A stretch of DNA of 45,725 bases from UBA8752 sp965659115. GTDB taxonomy: Bacteria > Bacteroidota > Bacteroidia > Flavobacteriales_D > Sanyastnellaceae. The notes under the pieces were generated by a model that worked only from the letters and a program-made list of their open reading frames with translations, made no database searches and was not told the DNA's origin. Positions 25,409-35,129 of the stretch are shown here, piece after piece. Where the stretch lies: assembly GCA_965659115.1 (NCBI GenBank), contig CBFHUP010000014.1:1-45725 (forward strand). The letters are read 5' to 3'. The position numbers were made by a program, and so were the translations under genes. Each line of letters opens with the position of its first letter. Position 1 is the stretch's first letter.

Positions 25409-25427
25409 AGTGTATTTCTTACACTTG
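25409..25427 (+). promoter_or_regulatory. Candidate promoter/operator of the beta-glucan operon
   Basis: TACACTTG (25420-25427) matches the TAnnTTTG -7 box with one mismatch, 18 bp upstream of the GH3 ATG. It overlaps a perfect inverted repeat AGTGTA-TTTCT-TACACT (25409-25425), which could be an operator. No good -33 element is present. The rest of the 174-bp gap shows nothing else. Confidence 0.35.
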
Positions 25428-25445
25428 CACTTCTGATACGCTCCC

Positions 25446-27737
25446 ATGCGCAAATACCCTTTATTCCTCTCCGGAATCGCCTGCATTGGCCTCAGCATCC
25501 TCACAGGCTGCCAGCCCAGCTCTACCCCAGCTCAAACTGACAACCGCACTGCTTTTGTAGACAGTGTACTTAGGACCATGTCTATCGAAGACAAAGCCGG
25601 GGAAATGACCCAGCTCACTTTGGACATGGTGTGTGTAGGTGCACCCTATGCGCTCGAAGAGCCGCATCGACTCGACACCGCCAAATTGCGCAACGTGCTC
25701 GTCGATCTCAAGGTGGGCAGCATTTTGAATTGTGGAGGCCATGCTTATGGTCCAGCCCAATGGCACGAGTTGATTGGCGGAATCCAAGAAGCCGCTGCAC
25801 AAAAAGAAACCGCAATTCCCGTGTTGTATGGGATCGATGCCATTCATGGCGCGACCTACACTTCAGGATCTGTGCTCGGCCCCCAGCAAATTGGATTGGC
25901 CGCAACATGGGACACAGCCTTGGTTCGGAAGTTCGCTGAGAACGCTGCCATGGAAGTCACAGCTTCTGGCATTCCATGGAATTTCTCTCCCGTCCTCGAT
26001 GTGGCGCGCGACGCCCGTTGGCCCCGTTTCTGGGAAACCTTTGGCGAGGCACCCAAGTTGGTCAGCGATATGGGTGTGGCCATGGTCAAAGGGTACCAAG
26101 AAGGTCCTGCTCCGATTGCTGCGACGCTGAAGCACTATGTGGGATACAGCCGTCCACTCACAGGAAAGGACAGGACCCCCGCTTGGATCCCTGAGCGCCA
26201 GTTGCGCCAGATTTTCATTCCACCCTTTGCCGCAGCCATTGACGCGGGTGCCGCAAGCATCATGGTCAACAGCGGTGAAATCAACGGCATCCCTGTTCAC
26301 GTGGACCATCACATCCTGACCGACATCCTTCGGGACGAGTTGGGTTTTGAAGGCATGGTTGTCACAGACTGGGAAGACATCAAGTACCTCTTCAGCAGGC
26401 ACATGGTGGCCGCTGACTACAAAGACGCGATTGACATGGCCATCAATGCTGGCATTGACATGAGCATGGTCCCTACCGACCTCGAGTTTCCTGTGCTCTT
26501 GGCAGAGCTCGTAAGAGAAGGACGCGTGACCGAAGCGCGGATGGACGAGAGCGTTCGTCGCATCCTCGCCATGAAGTATGACTTGGGGCTGTTTGAGTCA
26601 GGAGGCGTCCCCCCTTCCTTGGCCGATTACCCCGAGAAGTCCACCATTGAAGGTGGCGCCGCCCGAGCAGCCTTGGAAAGCATTACGGTGCTCAAGAACG
26701 AGGGCAACCACGCCGTCAACGACGGAGACCCCATTTTGCCCATCGGAGGCGCAGGCCGGATCCTCGTGACGGGACCTACAGCCAACAGCTTGAACGCCCT
26801 CAACGGAGGCTGGACCGGCACATGGCAAGGAACAGACACCAAGTACAACACCCCCGGCCGTCCGACGGCCGTCGAGGCCATGCAAGAGGTGTTTGGCGAA
26901 GACCGCATCTCCTTTGCAGAGGTCGGCATGGATTTCACCGACGCCGACATCGCCGACATCACACGCAACCTGAACCCCTTCACCACGCAATGCGCTGTGG
27001 TCTTCTTGGGAGAGATGCCTTACACCGAAGGGGTGGGCAGCGTCGAGGACATCGAGCTGTTTGACAACCAACAGAACTTGGTCAAGGCCCTCCACAAGCA
27101 AGGCGTTCCCGTGATTGGCGTTTACGCAGGTGGACGTCCGCGCACGCTGGCGAACATCGAACCCTTGCTCGACGCATTCGTGATGGCCTATCTGCCTGGC
27201 GACTATGGTGCCCGGGCCATCGCCGACGTGCTCAGCGGTGCATTCAACCCCTCTGGCCGACTGCCGTTCACCTGGCCCCGCGAGGCTTCAGCGCACCTCA
27301 CACACGACCGCAAGCACACCGAGAATGTCCATTCAGACTTCTCCTTGAACGCATTCAATCCACTCTACACCTTTGGAAGTGGCCTCTCCTACTCTACCGT
27401 GGAGAGCACCAACCTCACTTTGGTCAGCGACAGCACAGTGAGTTTGGGCGAAGATGTTACCGTCAAGGTCACCCTCCAAAATACAGGCGACCGCTCCACC
27501 ACTGAAACGGTCATCCTGTATTCCCAAGACCGCGTGGCCAGCATTACACCTTCTGTAGATGAACTCAGGGCCTTCAAACAAGTGGTGGTGCCAGCAGGTG
27601 CCACCATCGAGGTAGAACTCAGCGTTTCCACCAATGAGCTCGGTTTCATTGGGATGGACAACACTTACATCGTAGAAACTGGAACTTTTGGATTGAGGGT
27701 GAAGGACCAGGTGGTCGAGTTTGAATTGACGAAATAA
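25446..27737 (+). CDS. GH3 beta-glucosidase lipoprotein (BglX-like)
   Basis: 763 residues, the length of BglX-type enzymes. It begins with a lipoprotein signal (lipobox LTGC). The GH3 barrel runs to about residue 370 and contains the catalytic nucleophile D308 in VVTDWED. The alpha/beta sandwich follows (GAGRILVTGPTANS, then GEMPYTEGVGS, which carries the likely acid/base region). A fibronectin-III-like domain occupies the last ~110 residues (TVKVTLQNTGDRSTTETV). In this context it should cleave short beta-1,3- (and beta-1,6-) gluco-oligosaccharides to glucose in the periplasm. First gene of a six-gene operon; the next start is 20 bp past its stop. Confidence 0.94.
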   Translation: MRKYPLFLSGIACIGLSILTGCQPSSTPAQTDNRTAFVDSVLRTMSIEDKAGEMTQLTLDMVCVGAPYALEEPHRLDTAKLRNVLVDLKVGSILNCGGHAYGPAQWHELIGGIQEAAAQKETAIPVLYGIDAIHGATYTSGSVLGPQQIGLAATWDTALVRKFAENAAMEVTASGIPWNFSPVLDVARDARWPRFWETFGEAPKLVSDMGVAMVKGYQEGPAPIAATLKHYVGYSRPLTGKDRTPAWIPERQLRQIFIPPFAAAIDAGAASIMVNSGEINGIPVHVDHHILTDILRDELGFEGMVVTDWEDIKYLFSRHMVAADYKDAIDMAINAGIDMSMVPTDLEFPVLLAELVREGRVTEARMDESVRRILAMKYDLGLFESGGVPPSLADYPEKSTIEGGAARAALESITVLKNEGNHAVNDGDPILPIGGAGRILVTGPTANSLNALNGGWTGTWQGTDTKYNTPGRPTAVEAMQEVFGEDRISFAEVGMDFTDADIADITRNLNPFTTQCAVVFLGEMPYTEGVGSVEDIELFDNQQNLVKALHKQGVPVIGVYAGGRPRTLANIEPLLDAFVMAYLPGDYGARAIADVLSGAFNPSGRLPFTWPREASAHLTHDRKHTENVHSDFSLNAFNPLYTFGSGLSYSTVESTNLTLVSDSTVSLGEDVTVKVTLQNTGDRSTTETVILYSQDRVASITPSVDELRAFKQVVVPAGATIEVELSVSTNELGFIGMDNTYIVETGTFGLRVKDQVVEFELTK

Positions 27738-27757
27738 CAACCCTTACATAAATCAAC

Positions 27758-29641
27758 ATGAAACACCTTTACTCTTTCATTGCCCTCTGTATGGTGGCAA
27801 TGGGCGTCAACGCCCAAATGGTATCCGTCACATGGAACCTGAACATGACCAATGAAACGGTCGCAACAGAAGGCCCTTCCGTAGCCGGTGGAGCTGACTT
27901 CGGTTTTCCTGGAGACAACCCCATGAGTGACCCCGATGGCGACGGCATCTACACCCTGACCCTTCAAGTCGAATCCGGATACACTGGATACTACACTTTC
28001 ACCAACGGAGCCTGTGGCGACTGGTCATGCAAGGAGAACATCGCCGGTCAGGACTGCGCGAATCCCGCCAACTACAATGACCGCCAGTTGGAGAACATCA
28101 CAGAGGACACGGTGATCAACACCTGCTTTGGCCAGTGCAGCACTGACGGAAGCTGCGAGGCATCCAGCGCTGTAGACGTGACCTTCCAAGTGGACATGAA
28201 CAACGAGAACACCGACGGCGGTGTCTTTATGTTCGGTGGCTTCAACGGATGGAACGCCGGAGGCAACCCTATGGATGATTCAGACGGTGACGGCATCTAC
28301 ACCTTGACCATCAACGCCCAGCCTGGAGGCTTCGAGTGGAAGTACATCAGCGGCGATGGCGAAGAGACCTTTGATCCTGCTGTGAGCGGCGAATGCACCT
28401 TGACCTCTGGTGAGTTCACCAACCGCTTCATCTTAGTAGAAGGTTCCGACGCCATCACTTTGGATGTGGTGTGTTTTAACAGCTGTGACGCCTGCGACTC
28501 AGCTCCTTGTGTAGACCCCACACTGATCGATACCACGGCCATCTGCCCCTCCATTTTTGCTCCAGTATGTGGTTGCAACGGAGTGACTTATAGCAATGAC
28601 TGTGAAGCACAGAACTACGGCGGTGTGACCTCATGGACTGAAGGCGAGTGCGCCAACTCAGCCATGGTCACCTTCCAAGTAGACATGAGCAATGAGGACA
28701 TTCTCGGCCCCATCTACGTCACTGGCGCTTCCGTAGACGGATGGTGCGGCACCTGCGTTGAGATGACCGACAGCGATGCGGATGGTATTTATGAAGCCAC
28801 CGTTGAGCTCGATTCTGGAGACCACGAGTACAAGTTCAACAACGGAGGTTGGGACGGAACCGAAAGCCTCGATTCTGACGAGGACGCTGCCTGCACATTG
28901 ACCACCGTCGATGAAGGCGGCACATTTGTGAACCGCATCTTTACCCTGAGCGCTGGATCTGGTGATGTGACCATTGACGCCGTATGCTTCAACAGCTGCA
29001 CTGTTTGCGAAACTGTGGAGGAGCCCAACACTTCTGTCACCTTCAACGTAGACATGAGCGAGCAGACCGTAAGCGGTGCCGTTTACATCTCCGGTGAATC
29101 CATCGATGGATGGGCTGGATCTCAAGTTGAACTCTCGGACGCTGACGGCGACAATGTGTACTCTGTGACCCTCGAACTCGGTCAAGGCGCACACGAGTAC
29201 AAGTACATGATTGGAAGCTGGGACACCAGCGAGAACTTGGAAGCTGAAGGCGATTCTGCTTGCACCCTGACCACCGGAGGATTCACGAACCGCTACCTCT
29301 TCATCGAATCTGAAGCGGCCATCGACCTCGCCACAGTGTGTTATGAATCTTGCGATGCTTGCGCTCCTGTCAACGCAGTGGCTGAGCAGAACAACCTGTC
29401 CTTCCGTGTTTTCCCAAGCGTGACCGACGGAATTGTGACGGTTGCTTTCCCTGCTCCCCTCGCTTCAGCAGCACAGATTGAAGTTCGTGACATGAGCGGA
29501 CGGTTGGTTCAAAACAACAACTTGGGAGAAGGTTTGACCCAGATCCAAGTTGACCTCAACAGCCAAACCGACGGATTCTATGTAATCCGCGTTACTGCCG
29601 GCCTGCAGGTTGCTACCGAAGTGGTAGTGAAGCAGCACTAA
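27758..29641 (+). CDS. T9SS-sorted multi-module glycan-binding protein
   Basis: 627 residues with a signal peptide (ending VNAQ). Four related beta-sandwich modules lie at about 22-130, 140-250, 303-405 and 425-530. Each has a VTFQVDMxNE-type first strand, a GxxxGW segment, a DxDGDGIY calcium-like loop, an EYKY/EWKY strand and a C-terminal CFNSC-type cysteine pair. They resemble starch-binding/CBM48-like modules of other Bacteroidota surface proteins. A Kazal-like domain (FAPVCGCNGVTYSNDC) separates modules 2 and 3. The last ~80 residues are a T9SS type A domain. By position it is the surface glycan-binding protein of the system, binding beta-glucan outside the cell. Such a role is often filled by a SusE/F lipoprotein encoded after SusD; here the gene precedes SusC and the protein uses T9SS. 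Confidence 0.85.
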   Translation: MKHLYSFIALCMVAMGVNAQMVSVTWNLNMTNETVATEGPSVAGGADFGFPGDNPMSDPDGDGIYTLTLQVESGYTGYYTFTNGACGDWSCKENIAGQDCANPANYNDRQLENITEDTVINTCFGQCSTDGSCEASSAVDVTFQVDMNNENTDGGVFMFGGFNGWNAGGNPMDDSDGDGIYTLTINAQPGGFEWKYISGDGEETFDPAVSGECTLTSGEFTNRFILVEGSDAITLDVVCFNSCDACDSAPCVDPTLIDTTAICPSIFAPVCGCNGVTYSNDCEAQNYGGVTSWTEGECANSAMVTFQVDMSNEDILGPIYVTGASVDGWCGTCVEMTDSDADGIYEATVELDSGDHEYKFNNGGWDGTESLDSDEDAACTLTTVDEGGTFVNRIFTLSAGSGDVTIDAVCFNSCTVCETVEEPNTSVTFNVDMSEQTVSGAVYISGESIDGWAGSQVELSDADGDNVYSVTLELGQGAHEYKYMIGSWDTSENLEAEGDSACTLTTGGFTNRYLFIESEAAIDLATVCYESCDACAPVNAVAEQNNLSFRVFPSVTDGIVTVAFPAPLASAAQIEVRDMSGRLVQNNNLGEGLTQIQVDLNSQTDGFYVIRVTAGLQVATEVVVKQH

Positions 29642-29662
29642 TACAGAACACCACAAGACACC

Positions 29663-32600
29663 ATGAGATTCTTGCTCCTCTTGGGTTGGTTGATTCCCTT
29701 CGGGATATTCGCCCAATCCACGGCCATCACCGGAAAGGTGACCGATGTCGACGATGGAATGGCCCTGCCGGGCGTATCCGTAGTCGAAAAAGGCACTTAC
29801 AACGGCACTGTGACCGACATCGATGGTAACTACACCATTATGGTCTCTTCCAACGAAGCGACCTTGATGTTCACCTACATCGGTTACAAGACCACGGATG
29901 TGGCCATTGCAGGGAATTCCAACGTAGACCATGCCCTTTCGGCCGACATCGCCGGTTTGGAAGAGGCCATTGTCATCGGATACGGAAACCAGCAGAGGAG
30001 CAAGATTTCAGGTGCTGTGGGTACCATTGACATCAAGGACGCCACCTCCGTGCCAGTTTTGCGCACGGAACAGGCCCTCCAAGGAAGGGCTGCAGGTGTT
30101 CAAGTCACCCAAAACTCAGGACAGCCAGGTTCTACCCAATCCATCCGGATTCGGGGAACAGGCTCCCTGAACAACGCAGAGCCCCTCTGGGTGGTGGACG
30201 GCATTCCGTCAGGTGGAATCGACTACCTGAACCCTGCTGACATCGAATCCATTTCTGTGTTGAAGGATGCGGCCTCTGCCGCGATCTATGGCGCCCGTGG
30301 AGGAAACGGCGTCATCCTTGTCACCACCAAAAAAGGAGCCAAGGGCCAACCTGCCCAGGTGACTTACGATACATACTATGGCTTTCAAGAGCCCTGGAAA
30401 AAGATCGGCTTGCTCAATGCCGAGCAGTATGCCATTCTGATGAATGAGAGCCGCGCTGCTGCGGGCCTCGTCCCCCTTGCCCAACTCTCGGACCCTGCCA
30501 GCCTCGGCGAGGGGACCGACTGGCAAGACGCCTTGTTCCAGCGGGCCCCTATGGTGAACCACAGTTTCAATTTCACCAAGGGAACAGCCACAAGCTCTAC
30601 CGCCATCGGTGGAAGCCACTTCGCCCAAGACGGCATCATTGGCGGCGAGAAAGGACGCTTCGAGCGCACCACCTTCCGCGTGAGCACACAGCAAGATGCT
30701 GGCGACCGTTTCCGCATCGGACAAACGGTCAACTTTACCCACATCAGCCGGAATGCACTGGCTGAGAACAATGAATTTGCGACCCCTGTCGTTCGGGCCT
30801 TGAACATGGACCCCGTAACACCAGTTTCGCGCCCCGATGGCTCTTACGCCTACTCAGAATTGATCGGCAGCGACATCGCCAACCCCATCAACCAAGTCGA
30901 GACCACCTTTGACAATTGGGTCACCAACCGTTTCGTGGGCAACATGTACGGCGAATACGACCTGCTCAAGGAGCTCAAGTTCCGTTCATCGGTCAACATT
31001 GACCTTTCCCTCGGATCCCAAAAGATCTTCCTCCCCCAATACGACTTGGGCATCGGCGAGAACGACCCCAACCGTCCGGCCTACGAATGGCGGGAAGTCA
31101 ACGGACTCATCCGCAACGAAAACAAGTGGTCCAACTGGCAGTGGGAAAACACCCTCCAGTACGACAAGGAGCTGAAGAACGGAGACCGCATTCAAACCAT
31201 CTTGGGCTACTCTGCTCTGTATGGGAACTACCAGAACATCGGCACTTACCGGGACAGCTTGAACTCCAATGATCCCGAGTTGGCCTTCCTCGACAACAGC
31301 CTCAACTTCAATGAGCAGGCACCCAACGCCAGCGGCGGATTCGGTGAGAGTTCTTATCTCTCCACGTTTGCCCGAGTCCAATACGAACTCGGTGACCGCT
31401 ACTCCATGAGCGGAACCGTTCGCCGCGATGGCTCTTCCAAGTTTGGTGCCAACAACCGCTACGGCATTTTCCCATCCTTGTCGGCCGCTTGGAACCTCAC
31501 TGAGGTCCCCTGGGTCTTGGAGAAGGATTGGATTGAGTTTGCCAAGGTGCGCGCCTCATGGGGCCGCAACGGAAACGCAGACGGCATTGGCAACTTCGAC
31601 TTCACCTCTGTAGTCTTCAACGGCCAGAACTACACGTTCGGACCGGACCAACAGCAAGTGAACGGAGCAGGACCTGTCACCACGTCCAACCCCGACCTCA
31701 AGTGGGAAACCGTGGATCAATTCAATGCAGGTGTTGATCTCGATCTCTACCGCGGCCGATTCAACATCGTCCTAGATTACTTCGTCAAGAACACCAACGA
31801 CATGCTCGCGGTCGTGCCCGTGCCTGGCGTGGTCGGGTTCTTGCCTGCAGCCACCAACGTAGCCTCGGCCCGTAACAAAGGAATCGAGCTCGCCCTCACC
31901 TACCGTGGTGAGAAAGGCGATTGGGAATATGACGTCACGGGTAACCTCAGCGTCATCCGCAATGAGATCACCGGTCTGGGTGAAGGCGGACAGCCCATCA
32001 ACACGGGTAGCGTTTTCGGAGCCGGCAACGACTTTACGGCTTACACCGACATCGGATTGCCCATGGCCGTGTTCTATGGCTATGAAACCGCTGGCATCTT
32101 CCAAACCGACGAAGAAGCCATTGCCAACACCGCACAGCCAGAAGCACAAGCCGGCGACGTGATTTTTGTGGACCAAAACGAAGACGGTGTCTTGGACGAA
32201 AACGACAAGACCGTCATTGGAAACCCCCACCCTGACTTCACCTTTGGCCTCACAGGCAACGTCAAGTGGAAGAACTTCGATGCGAGCATCTTCATTCAGG
32301 GCTCACAAGGCAACGACCTGTTCAACGGCATCTTCCGTTACGACCTCAACACCACCAACCTTCCTGTGTCCGCATTGGAGCGCTGGACGGGCGAAGGCTC
32401 TACCAACGAGCATCCACGGATCACGCACACCGATGCCAACCAAAACAACCGGGTATCTGATCGCTTCATTGAAGACGGATCCTTCGTGCGCATCAAGAAC
32501 CTCCAAATTGGATACACCTTGCCCCAGAGCATTCAAGACAAGCTCGACATCGGCAAGTGCAGGTTCTATGTCTCGGCCAGCAACCTGCTGACCCTCACAA

Positions 32601-32716
32601 ACTACTCTGGCCTCGATCCTGAAATCGGATCACGCGGCACGCTGGAAATCGGCATCGATCGCGGCTTTTATCCTGTCGGACGGAACTTCATCGCCGGCAT
32701 TAACGTCACCTTTTAA
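29663..32716 (+). CDS. susC: SusC/RagA-family TonB-linked outer-membrane protein
   Basis: 1017 residues. A signal peptide (MRFLLLLGWLIPFGIFAQ) is followed by a carboxypeptidase-regulatory-like domain (about 20-100, ITGKVTDVDDGMALPGVSV). The TonB-box/plug region comes next (EEAIVIGYGNQQRSKISGAV; LRTEQALQGRAAGVQV; SIRIRGTGSLN; WVVDGIP; ISVLKDAASAAIYGARGGNGV) and then the 22-stranded barrel ending NFIAGINVTF with a terminal aromatic. It forms the import channel for oligosaccharides, with SusD as its lid. It lies 21 bp after the glycan-binding gene and 11 bp before susD. Substrate specificity is inferred from the GH16 and GH3 partners. Confidence 0.96.
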   Translation: MRFLLLLGWLIPFGIFAQSTAITGKVTDVDDGMALPGVSVVEKGTYNGTVTDIDGNYTIMVSSNEATLMFTYIGYKTTDVAIAGNSNVDHALSADIAGLEEAIVIGYGNQQRSKISGAVGTIDIKDATSVPVLRTEQALQGRAAGVQVTQNSGQPGSTQSIRIRGTGSLNNAEPLWVVDGIPSGGIDYLNPADIESISVLKDAASAAIYGARGGNGVILVTTKKGAKGQPAQVTYDTYYGFQEPWKKIGLLNAEQYAILMNESRAAAGLVPLAQLSDPASLGEGTDWQDALFQRAPMVNHSFNFTKGTATSSTAIGGSHFAQDGIIGGEKGRFERTTFRVSTQQDAGDRFRIGQTVNFTHISRNALAENNEFATPVVRALNMDPVTPVSRPDGSYAYSELIGSDIANPINQVETTFDNWVTNRFVGNMYGEYDLLKELKFRSSVNIDLSLGSQKIFLPQYDLGIGENDPNRPAYEWREVNGLIRNENKWSNWQWENTLQYDKELKNGDRIQTILGYSALYGNYQNIGTYRDSLNSNDPELAFLDNSLNFNEQAPNASGGFGESSYLSTFARVQYELGDRYSMSGTVRRDGSSKFGANNRYGIFPSLSAAWNLTEVPWVLEKDWIEFAKVRASWGRNGNADGIGNFDFTSVVFNGQNYTFGPDQQQVNGAGPVTTSNPDLKWETVDQFNAGVDLDLYRGRFNIVLDYFVKNTNDMLAVVPVPGVVGFLPAATNVASARNKGIELALTYRGEKGDWEYDVTGNLSVIRNEITGLGEGGQPINTGSVFGAGNDFTAYTDIGLPMAVFYGYETAGIFQTDEEAIANTAQPEAQAGDVIFVDQNEDGVLDENDKTVIGNPHPDFTFGLTGNVKWKNFDASIFIQGSQGNDLFNGIFRYDLNTTNLPVSALERWTGEGSTNEHPRITHTDANQNNRVSDRFIEDGSFVRIKNLQIGYTLPQSIQDKLDIGKCRFYVSASNLLTLTNYSGLDPEIGSRGTLEIGIDRGFYPVGRNFIAGINVTF

Positions 32717-32727
32717 TCCAGGAAACC

Positions 32728-34281
32728 ATGAAGCGCATACTCCTTCTCCTCCTGATTCCTGCCGTTCTGGTCTCCTGCAAGCAGGAATTCCTCGAGCGCA
32801 CACCTGTCGTAGGTGCTACGGAAGCCAACTTCTACAAGACGCCTGAAGACGCCTTGTCAGCCACCATCGCCTGCTACAACACATTGCAGCAGGAAGTCAC
32901 CAACATTCAAGGGTCGTCCGGTTTGAAGCCACACTTCCGCTGGTATTTCGGAGACATCATCTCCGATGACAGTGACAAAGGAGGTTCTGGCGATGGCGAC
33001 GACCCACAGCTCTACGATTATGAGCGTTTCCAGGGCAACAGCTCAGGCCAAATGCTCTTGGTCGAGTGGCAAGTGGCTTACCGCGGAATCGCATACTGCA
33101 ACCTCGCCCTTCAAAAAGTGCCTGAGATCGACATGGACTCCGATGTGCGCGACGCCTACTTGGGTGAGGCTCGCTTCATTCGCGCCTATTGGTACTTCAA
33201 CCTGGTCAAGACTTTTGGTGGGGTCCCCCTCGTCACAACACCATTGGCTTCTTCGGAGTACCAGCAAGCACGCGCTACAGCAGACGAAGTGTACGCCCTC
33301 ATCAAAGAGGACCTCGAATTTGCCATTGAGTACTTGCCGACCCGCAGTGCATACAGCCTGAACCAATTGGGCCGTGCCACGCGTGGTTCTGCCCAAGGCC
33401 TGATGACCAAGGTGCACGCTTTCCTTGGTGAGTGGGAGAACTGTTACCAAGTGTCCGCCGATCTCGTCAACGAAGGCGAGTACAGCCTCGACCCTGAATT
33501 CGGCAACATCTTTACCGAGCTCGGTGAAAATGGACCCGGTTCCATCTGGGAGATCCAGTACATGAATGCTTCCGGTGGAAACTGGGGACAGCAACTCGAA
33601 GGCACTTTCACCAATGTCTTCCAACGCGCTCGTGGACAGTTCAATGGATACGGATTCAACCTCCCTACCCAAAGTCTGGTAGATGAGTTTGAGGATGGCG
33701 ATCCCCGCCTTGCAGCCACCTTGTTCCAAGAAGGAGACGTCATGGGCGACCGGGGCGTATTCACCTTGGATGCCACTGGCATGCCCCACCTGTACTATTC
33801 CAAGAAGAACTTCAACAATGCGGCTGAGGAAGCTCCCTTCGGAGACCCCAACCCCAACGGTCACACCAACGACCGGGTCATCCGTCTGTCAGATGTTCTG
33901 TTGTTTCATGCAGAGGCCTGCCTGAATACAGGACGTCAGCTCGAGGCTTCAAACGCACTGGAGGCGGTTCGTTTCCGTGCCCGTGGCAATGTGACGTACA
34001 ACCCCATGGCACCAGATGCAGTGTTGCCTTTCATCTCTGCAGAGGACATCACCATCGAAGACATTTGGCACGAACGCCGGGTGGAGCTGGCCATGGAAGG
34101 CCACCGGTTCTTTGACCTCGTGCGTCAAGGCCGCGCTGTCGAAGTGATGCAAGCGCACCTCGACGAGCATTTTCCAGCCGCCGGGTACAGCTTTACTGCA
34201 GGCGTCAACGAACTCTTTCCCATTCCCAGCAATGAGATCACCCTGAGCGGTGGACTCATCACACAAAACCCCGGATACTGA
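32728..34281 (+). CDS. susD: SusD/RagB-family nutrient-binding lipoprotein
   Basis: 517 residues with lipobox LVSC and the SusD N-terminal signature CKQEFLERTPV. TPR-like helices supply the scaffold: NFYKTPEDALSATIACYN, EARFIRAYWYFNLVKTFGGVPLV (the classic RA-x-YYFxLV-x-FGxVPL block near 150) and LFHAEACLNTG. The C-terminus, IWHERRVELAMEGHRFFDLVRQG, is equally diagnostic. It caps the SusC barrel and binds beta-glucan oligosaccharides at the surface. The stop overlaps the next start (TGATG), giving tight coupling to the PKD lipoprotein. Confidence 0.96.
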   Translation: MKRILLLLLIPAVLVSCKQEFLERTPVVGATEANFYKTPEDALSATIACYNTLQQEVTNIQGSSGLKPHFRWYFGDIISDDSDKGGSGDGDDPQLYDYERFQGNSSGQMLLVEWQVAYRGIAYCNLALQKVPEIDMDSDVRDAYLGEARFIRAYWYFNLVKTFGGVPLVTTPLASSEYQQARATADEVYALIKEDLEFAIEYLPTRSAYSLNQLGRATRGSAQGLMTKVHAFLGEWENCYQVSADLVNEGEYSLDPEFGNIFTELGENGPGSIWEIQYMNASGGNWGQQLEGTFTNVFQRARGQFNGYGFNLPTQSLVDEFEDGDPRLAATLFQEGDVMGDRGVFTLDATGMPHLYYSKKNFNNAAEEAPFGDPNPNGHTNDRVIRLSDVLLFHAEACLNTGRQLEASNALEAVRFRARGNVTYNPMAPDAVLPFISAEDITIEDIWHERRVELAMEGHRFFDLVRQGRAVEVMQAHLDEHFPAAGYSFTAGVNELFPIPSNEITLSGGLITQNPGY

Positions 34282-35129
34282 TGCGACTTCATCATTTCCT
34301 TCCCCTGGCCGTTGTATTGGCCTTTGTCGGTTGCCAACCTACTGTCGAAGAAGGCATAGAGCTTCCTGGCGCCCCGAGTGCTTCATTTGATTGGGAGTAC
34401 CTCTATGTGGACACGGCAGCTACGCCTTATGTGGACTCCAACCGAGTCGTCTTCACTTCGCTGGCCGGTGACGGTTTCCTACATTTTTGGGATTTCGGCA
34501 ATGGGTTGACCAGCAACAACCTGACAGACACCACCTTCTACCCACAGGAGGGCAACTATGAGGTGAACTACTCCGTGTACAGCGCGGGGGGTTCTGGTAC
34601 GGCATCGGTCACCATCCCCGTGGCCAATACTGTAGAGCTTCCCTGCGAAGGCACCCTGGCTCTGCTCACCGGTTGCGACAACCAGAAGACGTGGATTTTC
34701 TCCGGAGAGGCTGGCGCCATCTCAGTTGGCCCCACCCCTGGCAGCACCGAGTGGTACAGCAGCCCTCTGGCTGGACTGGTTCCTGAACAGTACGACGACA
34801 GCTATCAGTTTACCACAGATGGCTTGTACGGCTACAACAACAATGGCGGTACGATCAACCCATTCGAAGGCTATGTGGTCAACGAATTGGTGGTCCCCGA
34901 TACGCTCAACTACCTCTTGAATGAAGGTGCTGGCATCAACGGAGAAGACCAATTCCGCTTGATTCCAGACGACACCGGGTTCTGTTGGTTCATGGGCGTA
35001 TGGGACTGCGGCCCCACCTACGACATTTTAGAACTGACCGAAGACCGCCTCGTGGTTATGGCTCCCATCCAGAATGGAGATTGCACGAGTGCAGAAGGTT
35101 ACTTCACCTTGATTTTCACAGCACAATGA
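34281..35129 (+). CDS. PKD-domain lipoprotein of the beta-glucan operon
   Basis: 282 residues. Lipoprotein signal with lipobox FVGC. Residues ~35-120 form a PKD-like Ig fold (FLHFWDFGNGLTSNN...YPQEGNYEVNYSVYS, the usual W-x-F-G-DG / Y-P-x-x-G-x-Y signature). The C-terminal ~150 residues (CDNQKTWIFSGEAGAISVGP...CWFMGVWDCGPTYDIL) form a separate beta-rich domain with many Trp and Tyr residues, suitable for stacking on glucan. Similar proteins follow SusD in laminarin systems of marine Bacteroidota, where they act as surface glucan-binding proteins; that role is inferred here. It overlaps susD by one base and the GH16 gene by four (ATGA). Confidence 0.82.
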   Translation: MRLHHFLPLAVVLAFVGCQPTVEEGIELPGAPSASFDWEYLYVDTAATPYVDSNRVVFTSLAGDGFLHFWDFGNGLTSNNLTDTTFYPQEGNYEVNYSVYSAGGSGTASVTIPVANTVELPCEGTLALLTGCDNQKTWIFSGEAGAISVGPTPGSTEWYSSPLAGLVPEQYDDSYQFTTDGLYGYNNNGGTINPFEGYVVNELVVPDTLNYLLNEGAGINGEDQFRLIPDDTGFCWFMGVWDCGPTYDILELTEDRLVVMAPIQNGDCTSAEGYFTLIFTAQ

